Below are positions 58,985 to 64,000 of a DNA stretch of 64,000 nt, piece after piece. Under the pieces are notes generated by a model. That model worked only from the letters and a program-made list of their open reading frames with translations, ran no database searches and was not told the origin of the DNA. Origin of the DNA: UMGS1590 sp963558655 (GTDB taxonomy: Bacteria; Bacillota; Peptococcia; Peptococcales; Peptococcaceae); contig CAUWHJ010000001.1 of assembly GCA_963558655.1 (NCBI GenBank), positions 62,001-126,000 of the forward strand, written 5' to 3'. A program made the translations under genes and the position numbers. Within the stretch, counting starts at the first letter, position 1, and each line of letters starts with the position of its first letter.

Positions 58985-60514
58985 GTGAACATTGTTTTGG
59001 AAGAGGCGCTTTGCGATGAAGCCATGGCTCAGTTGGAAGCGGCAGGGGCCGATGTGACGATTGATGCCACGCTGGCAAATCTTGCTACAGCAGATGCCGT
59101 GATTCTAAGCGGTGAAGCGGCCGTTCCGGATGCGCTCTATGCACCAGACGCAGCGGTGCGTGTGGTGGGGCTTTTAGGGCAGGAAAATGAAAATTTCACC
59201 CGAGTACGTGCCACTCGTGCCGGCTTGGTGGTGCTCAAGCCACGTTCCGGCGAAGCGGCTTCGGTGGCAGACGATGCGCTTTATTTGATGCTTTCCATGG
59301 CACGCGAGCGCAAAACAGGCGGTGCGCTGGAGTTAAAAGGCAAGACGCTTGGCTTTCTGGGCTTCCCGCCGGTGGCAGGCGAGATTGCACAGCGGGCACA
59401 GGGCTTTGGGATGACAATGCTTTGCTACGATCCTGAGCTTAATCGCGGTCGTGCCATGCTGTATCATTGCGAATCAACCAGTCTGGTAGATCTGTTTGTG
59501 CGTAGTGATTTTGTGGTGCTGACGCAGCCGCTTTCTGATTGGAGCACCGCTTTGGTGGGAAAAGACGAAATTCAGCTCATGCAAAAAGGGGCAGGGTTGA
59601 TTTGTCTGACCGACCCACGTATCTTCCGTTGGGAAGAACTGGTGCGAGCGCTGGATTGGGGCTATCTGGAATATTTTGCCATTGATTTGCCACAATCACA
59701 GGCGCATCTGGCAAAAGACGTGGCGCCTTATGGCAAGGTGACTGTTGCAGAAGCCGCCAACACGCGTGAAGCACGTCTTGGCAATCAAATTGAGATGGCA
59801 AAAGATGTGGTGGCAGCATTGTCTGGCGAACAGGTGAACACGGCAGTCAATATGCCACAGGTGCATCAGGCCAATCTAAAAGAAGGCAAACGGTGGTGCA
59901 CGCTGGGGCATTTGCTGGGTGTGTTTATGGGGCAGCGTTTGCAGGCGCTGCCAAAGGCACTTGTGATTGAAGAACAAGGTGCCTTGCCAGTGACAGAAAG
60001 CGATGCCATTGTTGCTTATGTGCTGGCTGGTTTGGCAGAAGGCCTTGGCGAAGAAAAAATCAACGTGGTCAACAGCCGCCTGTGGGCAGAGGAAAAGGGG
60101 CTACAGCTTGATATTGCACAAGCGCGTTCGGCGCTCAAGTCGCAGCTCAAGCTGTCAATGGAAACGCCGCACGCGCACTTGCAGGTAGCGGGCGAACACG
60201 CCAGTGGCGAGGATAACATTGTGCAGGTGGACGACTACCATCTTCAAGGGCATCCGCACGAGCACCTCTTATTGGTGCCGCACATCAACCGGCCAGGGCT
60301 GATTGGGCAGGTGGGGTCGCTCTTAGGGGAAAAAAACGTCAACATCGCTGAAATGATGCTCGGCTATAAGCCACAGGATCACACCACCGCACTCATGTGG
60401 ATGCAGATTGAGCAGCCACTGGATCGCTCCATCAGCGAGGAAAGCCGCAAACTTGCCAGTGTGTTGAACATGGAATATATTCATTTACCTATTGTTGAAG
60501 AATCATTTGTTTAG
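58985..60514 (+). CDS. SerA-like (D-3-phosphoglycerate dehydrogenase-family) protein, catalytically degenerate, with ACT domain
   Basis: The 509-residue protein has the length and plan of SerA: two 2-hydroxyacid-dehydrogenase domains, an intervening region and a C-terminal ACT domain (HINRPGLIGQVGSLLGEKN). But the NAD loop reads LGFLGFPPVAGEIA instead of GxGxxG, and the catalytic Arg, Glu and His contexts are replaced (LICLTDPRIFRW, FAIDLPQSQ, VTVAEAANTREA). It may be a pseudoenzyme or regulator. GTG 58985 gives a good spacing from GGGAGG; an ATG at 58979 is too close. Operon-mate of serS under the serine T-box. Confidence 0.8.
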   Translation: MNIVLEEALCDEAMAQLEAAGADVTIDATLANLATADAVILSGEAAVPDALYAPDAAVRVVGLLGQENENFTRVRATRAGLVVLKPRSGEAASVADDALYLMLSMARERKTGGALELKGKTLGFLGFPPVAGEIAQRAQGFGMTMLCYDPELNRGRAMLYHCESTSLVDLFVRSDFVVLTQPLSDWSTALVGKDEIQLMQKGAGLICLTDPRIFRWEELVRALDWGYLEYFAIDLPQSQAHLAKDVAPYGKVTVAEAANTREARLGNQIEMAKDVVAALSGEQVNTAVNMPQVHQANLKEGKRWCTLGHLLGVFMGQRLQALPKALVIEEQGALPVTESDAIVAYVLAGLAEGLGEEKINVVNSRLWAEEKGLQLDIAQARSALKSQLKLSMETPHAHLQVAGEHASGEDNIVQVDDYHLQGHPHEHLLLVPHINRPGLIGQVGSLLGEKNVNIAEMMLGYKPQDHTTALMWMQIEQPLDRSISEESRKLASVLNMEYIHLPIVEESFV

Positions 60515-60526
60515 GAGGAACCATCA

Positions 60527-61792
60527 ATGTTAGACATTAAACTTATGCGTACTGAACCAGAACGTGTCGCCAAGGCTGTTGGCCGCCGCGGCAAAGAAAT
60601 CGACATGCAACCATTTCTTGATGCCGATGCCAAGCATCGTGAAATCATTGCTCAGGTGGAAGAACTGCAAAGCCAGCGCAACGCCAAGAGTAAGGAAGTT
60701 GGCGTGCGTAAGCGCAATGGCGAAAGCGCCGATGATTTGGTAGCAGAAGTATCTGCTATCAATGAAAAAATCAAAGCATTGGACGAAGCCAAGGCGGAAG
60801 TGGAAGCCAAGGTACGTGATTTTGTTGTGAGCATTCCTAATATGCCGGACGAAAACATTCCAGACGGCGGCGAAGATGACTATGAAGTGCAGCGCACCTG
60901 GGGTGAACCACGTAAGTTCGACTTTGAACCAAAGGCCCATTGGGACCTCGGCGTGGACCTCGACATTCTCGATTTTGACCGTGCGGCAAAAGTAACGGGT
61001 AGCCGCTTCACTTTCTATAAAGGCTTGGCTGCTCGTTTGGAACGTGCGCTGGTGTCTTTCATGATTGATATGCACACCGATAAGCATGGTTACACGGAAC
61101 TGATTCCACCGTACATGACCAACACCGCTTCTGATTTCGGTACCGGTCAGCTGCCAAAGTTTGCGGAAGATATGTTCCATGTTCAGGATACCGATTACTA
61201 CCTGATTCCAACCGCCGAAGTGCCTGTTACCAACTATCATCGTGATGAAATTCTTTCGGAAAAAGATCTGCCTGTGAAATATTGTGCGTTCAGCCCATGT
61301 TTCCGCAGCGAAGCAGGTTCCGCTGGTCGCGATACGCGCGGCATTATCCGTCAGCATCAGTTCCACAAAGTGGAAATGGTGAAACTGGCGCATCCAGACC
61401 ATAGCTGGGAAGAACTTGAAAGCCTTACCAACGATGCAGAAGACATCTTGAAAGCGCTGAACCTGCCTTATCGTGTCATCACTTTGGCTGCTGGCGACAT
61501 CGGTTTCAGCTCGGCACATACCAATGACGTTGAAGTTTGGCTGCCAAGCTATGGCAAGTACCGTGAAATTTCGTCCTGCTCGAACTTCCTCGACTTCCAG
61601 GCACGCCGCGCGAACCTGCGTTTCCGTGATGCCGATGGCAAGGTGCGTTTTGTGCACACCTTGAATGGCTCCGGTTTGGCTGTTGGCCGCACGCTGGCTG
61701 CTATTTTGGAAAACTACCAGAACGAAGATGGCAGCGTGACCATTCCGGAAGCGCTCGTTCCTTATATGCACGGTTACACTGAAATTCGCTAA
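60527..61792 (+). CDS. serS: Seryl-tRNA synthetase
   Basis: The 421-residue class II synthetase has an N-terminal coiled-coil arm (residues ~30-100), motif 2 FRSEAGSAGRDTRG and motif 3 GSGLAVGRTLAAILEN. It charges tRNA-Ser, and its transcription is controlled by the serine T-box upstream. AGGAGGAACCATC precedes the ATG. The long antisense open frame is not a gene. Confidence 0.96.
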   Translation: MLDIKLMRTEPERVAKAVGRRGKEIDMQPFLDADAKHREIIAQVEELQSQRNAKSKEVGVRKRNGESADDLVAEVSAINEKIKALDEAKAEVEAKVRDFVVSIPNMPDENIPDGGEDDYEVQRTWGEPRKFDFEPKAHWDLGVDLDILDFDRAAKVTGSRFTFYKGLAARLERALVSFMIDMHTDKHGYTELIPPYMTNTASDFGTGQLPKFAEDMFHVQDTDYYLIPTAEVPVTNYHRDEILSEKDLPVKYCAFSPCFRSEAGSAGRDTRGIIRQHQFHKVEMVKLAHPDHSWEELESLTNDAEDILKALNLPYRVITLAAGDIGFSSAHTNDVEVWLPSYGKYREISSCSNFLDFQARRANLRFRDADGKVRFVHTLNGSGLAVGRTLAAILENYQNEDGSVTIPEALVPYMHGYTEIR

Positions 61793-61804
61793 GGGGCGGA
61801 ATAC

Positions 61805-63199
61805 ATGACAAGAGAGTTTGATTTTTCACGGATTCACCGTTTTGTTTTTGACGATTTGCATTTGGTGTTAGACATTAACAGCGGCTCCATTCATGTGTTT
61901 GATGAAACAGCCTGGCTCTTCCTCGATGCCCTCGAGGAAGGCCAGAGCTGGGAGGACGCCATTCAGACAACGGCTGCTCGCTTTGGTGAAGAAGATGCGC
62001 GTGATGTGGCGGAAGGCATCGCCGAACTGATCGATGAAGGCTTGCTTTTCTCGGCGATTGATTTCAGTGAGTTTACGCCACACACAGAACCGATTGTGAA
62101 AGCCTTGTGCCTGCACATGGCGCACGACTGCAACTTGCGCTGCGGCTATTGCTTTGCCGACAGCGGCGCCTATGGCGGCGGTCGTTCACTGATGAGCGCA
62201 GAAGTGGGCAAGAAGGCCATTGATTTTCTGATGGAAGCCAGCAAGCATCGCACCCATGTTGAGGTGGACCTTTTTGGCGGTGAACCGCTCTTAAACCTTG
62301 ATGTTTGCAAAGAAGTAGTGGACTATGGTCACAAGCGTGCGGCTGAACTCGGCAAGGTGCTTAAAGTCACCCTTACCACCAATGGCGTGCTCCTTGATGA
62401 TGCTGTCGGCAAATGGGTCAACGACGAACACATGGACGCCGTGTTGTCCTTGGACGGTCGCAAGGAAGTGCACGACAATATGCGCCGTTTTGTCGGCGGT
62501 CAGCCTAGCTATGACACCTGTGTTGACCATTTCCAAAAATTTGTCGCTACCCGCGGCCAGCAGTGGTACTATGTGCGCGGCACTTACACCCACTACAACC
62601 CAGACTTTGCCGCTGATGTGATTCATTTGGCAGATGACCTTGGCTTTAAGGAAATTTCCATGGAGCCGGTGGTGGCGCCGGCAGAGATGCCTTATGCGCT
62701 TACCGAAGAGGATACGCCTGTCATTCTTGAAAACTACAACATTCTGGCACGCCATTATTTACAGCGTTGGCGTGAAGGCAAGGGCTACAATTTCTTCCAT
62801 TTCAACATTGATTTCACCGGTGGCCCATGCTTGCCAAAACGCCTTTCCGGCTGTGGCAGCGGTCATGATTATTTGGCGGTCAGTCCAGAAGGGGACCTTT
62901 ACCCTTGCCATCAGTTTGTGGGCGAAGAAGATTACAAGATGGGCACGGTGTTTACAGGTATTCAGAAACCTGAAATTGCCGAACGTTTCCAGAAAGCCAA
63001 TGTGCTCACAAAGCCTACCTGTATGGACTGCTGGGCACGCTTTTTCTGCAGCGGCGGCTGCCATGCCAACAATATTCGTTATGGCGGCAGCATCAACGAG
63101 CCTTATACCTATGGCTGTGATTTGCAGCGCAAACGCATTGAGGCAGCCATCTACGTGCAGACAGTGAAGCTCTTAGAAAGCGAAGGGAGCGAGGATTGA
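61805..63199 (+). CDS. scfB: Thioether cross-link-forming SCIFF-peptide radical SAM maturase
   Basis: The 464-residue protein has an N-terminal peptide-recognition-like domain (~1-90), radical SAM CX3CX2C at Cys109, Cys113, Cys116 (CNLRCGYC), and a C-terminal SPASM-type region with CGSGHDYLAVSPEG, LYPCHQF, CMDCWARFFCSGGCHANN and a late Cys in YGCDLQ. This matches ScfB/CteB, which makes Cys-to-alpha-carbon thioethers in the six-Cys SCIFF peptide. It follows serS by 12 bases and overlaps pheA; no scfA gene lies nearby. Confidence 0.9.
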   Translation: MTREFDFSRIHRFVFDDLHLVLDINSGSIHVFDETAWLFLDALEEGQSWEDAIQTTAARFGEEDARDVAEGIAELIDEGLLFSAIDFSEFTPHTEPIVKALCLHMAHDCNLRCGYCFADSGAYGGGRSLMSAEVGKKAIDFLMEASKHRTHVEVDLFGGEPLLNLDVCKEVVDYGHKRAAELGKVLKVTLTTNGVLLDDAVGKWVNDEHMDAVLSLDGRKEVHDNMRRFVGGQPSYDTCVDHFQKFVATRGQQWYYVRGTYTHYNPDFAADVIHLADDLGFKEISMEPVVAPAEMPYALTEEDTPVILENYNILARHYLQRWREGKGYNFFHFNIDFTGGPCLPKRLSGCGSGHDYLAVSPEGDLYPCHQFVGEEDYKMGTVFTGIQKPEIAERFQKANVLTKPTCMDCWARFFCSGGCHANNIRYGGSINEPYTYGCDLQRKRIEAAIYVQTVKLLESEGSED

Positions 63200-64000
63200 T
63201 GCGAGCACTCTTGCCGCCATTTGTTGAACCGATTGAAAAACCGCGCGTGGCTTTTCAGGGCATCAAAGGCTCTTTCAGCGATGGTGCCTGCATCAAGGTG
63301 TTCGGCGACGATGTAGAGCGCACAGGGCTTTCACATTTTCAGTATGTGGTGGAAGGCGTCAGAAATGGCGACTATGATTATGGCGTGCTGCCAATCGAAA
63401 ATTCTTCCACCGGCAGCATCAACGACGTTTATGACCTACTTTATCAGGAACCTTGCTACATTGTTGGCGAAACGGCGCTGGAAATCACCCAGAACTTGCT
63501 TGTGGTGCCGGGTACCAAGCTGGAAGATGTAAAGTTTGTGTATTCGCATCCACAGGGGCTTGGCCAGAGCCAGCGTTTTCTGATGCAGCATGGCATAGAG
63601 CCACGCCCTTATGCCGACACCGCCATGAGCGCACGTTTCATTGCCGAAACCAAACCGGAAGGCGGCGCTGCCATTGCTTCGCAGCAAGCGGCAGAGGTGT
63701 ATGGGTTGGAGGTACTGGTGCCTCATGTGAACTTTAATTACTCCAACATCACCCGTTTTGTTGTGATTCGCCGTGAGCCGGAATGCAGCGCAAAGCAGAA
63801 TAAGGTGAGCATTGTCTTTAAGACGGCGCACCGCCCTGGCGCACTGTTGGAAGCACTGCGCTTTTTTGCGGAAGCACATTTCGATATGAGCCGCATCGAA
63901 TCACGTCCTGTTATTGGTAAACCGTGGGAGTACAGTTTCTATATCGACCTGCTTGGCAGCTGGGATGATGAGGCCTTCATTGAGTGCCTGCGTCAGGTGC
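63199..64000 (+). CDS. pheA: Prephenate dehydratase (3' partial)
   Basis: The open frame runs off the window without a stop. It has the dehydratase domain (VAFQGIKGSFSDGACIKVFG, VLPIENSSTGSINDVYDLL, YSHPQGLGQSQRF, TRF in NYSNITRFVVI) and starts the ACT domain (FKTAHRPGALLEALRFFAE, ESRP). It makes phenylpyruvate for Phe synthesis. The ATG overlaps the scfB stop (ATGA); GAAGGGAGCGAGG lies upstream. Confidence 0.93.
   Translation, partial: MRALLPPFVEPIEKPRVAFQGIKGSFSDGACIKVFGDDVERTGLSHFQYVVEGVRNGDYDYGVLPIENSSTGSINDVYDLLYQEPCYIVGETALEITQNLLVVPGTKLEDVKFVYSHPQGLGQSQRFLMQHGIEPRPYADTAMSARFIAETKPEGGAAIASQQAAEVYGLEVLVPHVNFNYSNITRFVVIRREPECSAKQNKVSIVFKTAHRPGALLEALRFFAEAHFDMSRIESRPVIGKPWEYSFYIDLLGSWDDEAFIECLRQV

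Noticed and set aside
60530..61771. A ~413-codon open frame antisense to serS
   Set aside because: It lies fully opposite a clear seryl-tRNA synthetase gene, has no ribosome site or recognisable motif, and reflects codon-composition bias.
1..64000. tRNA or rRNA genes
   Set aside because: No TTCGA-type arm plus CCA end or rRNA conserved block was noticed by eye; a covariance search could still find a tRNA.

Overview
The window reads as a contiguous piece of chromosome from an anaerobic Firmicute of roughly 50% GC, most likely a member of the Clostridia (genus not determined; Peptococcaceae-like is only a guess). The basis is strong AGGAGG ribosome sites, intrinsic terminators after most genes, a T-box leader, an FMN riboswitch, PadR, YtrA-type GntR and ECF regulators, oxygen-sensitive Fe-S flavoproteins, and a SCIFF-type radical SAM maturase. 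I see no tRNA, rRNA, CRISPR array, phage or insertion sequence. Genes sit on both strands in short operons of 1-7 genes, usually insulated by bidirectional hairpins.

Layout: 1-6.4 kb, an unusual cluster (NadD-like/phosphoribosyltransferase fusion, LDH-like Rossmann protein, Fe-S flavoprotein, tiny membrane protein). 6.4-9.8 kb, a TetR/ABC operon and an Xre/DUF3796-like pair with a palindromic operator. 9.9-16.9 kb, carbon and redox metabolism (GlcD/GlcF, Fe-ADH, aldo-keto reductase, DegV, M19 dipeptidase). 17-25.8 kb, regulators, nitroreductase, split chromate transporter, and an ECF sigma/membrane protein/ABC operon. 26-31.6 kb, alr and a riboswitch-controlled ribD-ribE-ribBA-ribH operon.

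31.6-43.4 kb is dense in PadR, TetR and GntR control of membrane genes: a PadR-DUF1700-DUF4097 operon, TetR-MATE, a PadR-led tandem array of six paralogous membrane proteins (two sharing 185 identical bases), and a GntR-ABC operon whose ATPase carries a frameshift. 43.4-46.3 kb is a metal-efflux locus (ArsR, HMA chaperone, P1B ATPase). 46.4-54.8 kb holds a CGGC protein, GNAT, a seven- or eight-gene two-component/ABC operon with three previously easy-to-miss small membrane ORFs, a BilS-like flavodoxin, a CPBP protease-like protein and a hydrolase. 54.8-58.5 kb has YitT and an Opu-type transporter with fused permease and binding protein. 58.7-64 kb is a serine T-box operon: a SerA homologue lacking its catalytic residues, serS, scfB, and pheA running off the end.

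The most interesting items are the 1-6 kb cluster of unknown pathway, the six-paralogue array, the small proteins of the two-component/ABC operon, the SerA pseudoenzyme, and the ScfB maturase without an adjacent SCIFF precursor. The first and last genes are cut by the window edges.
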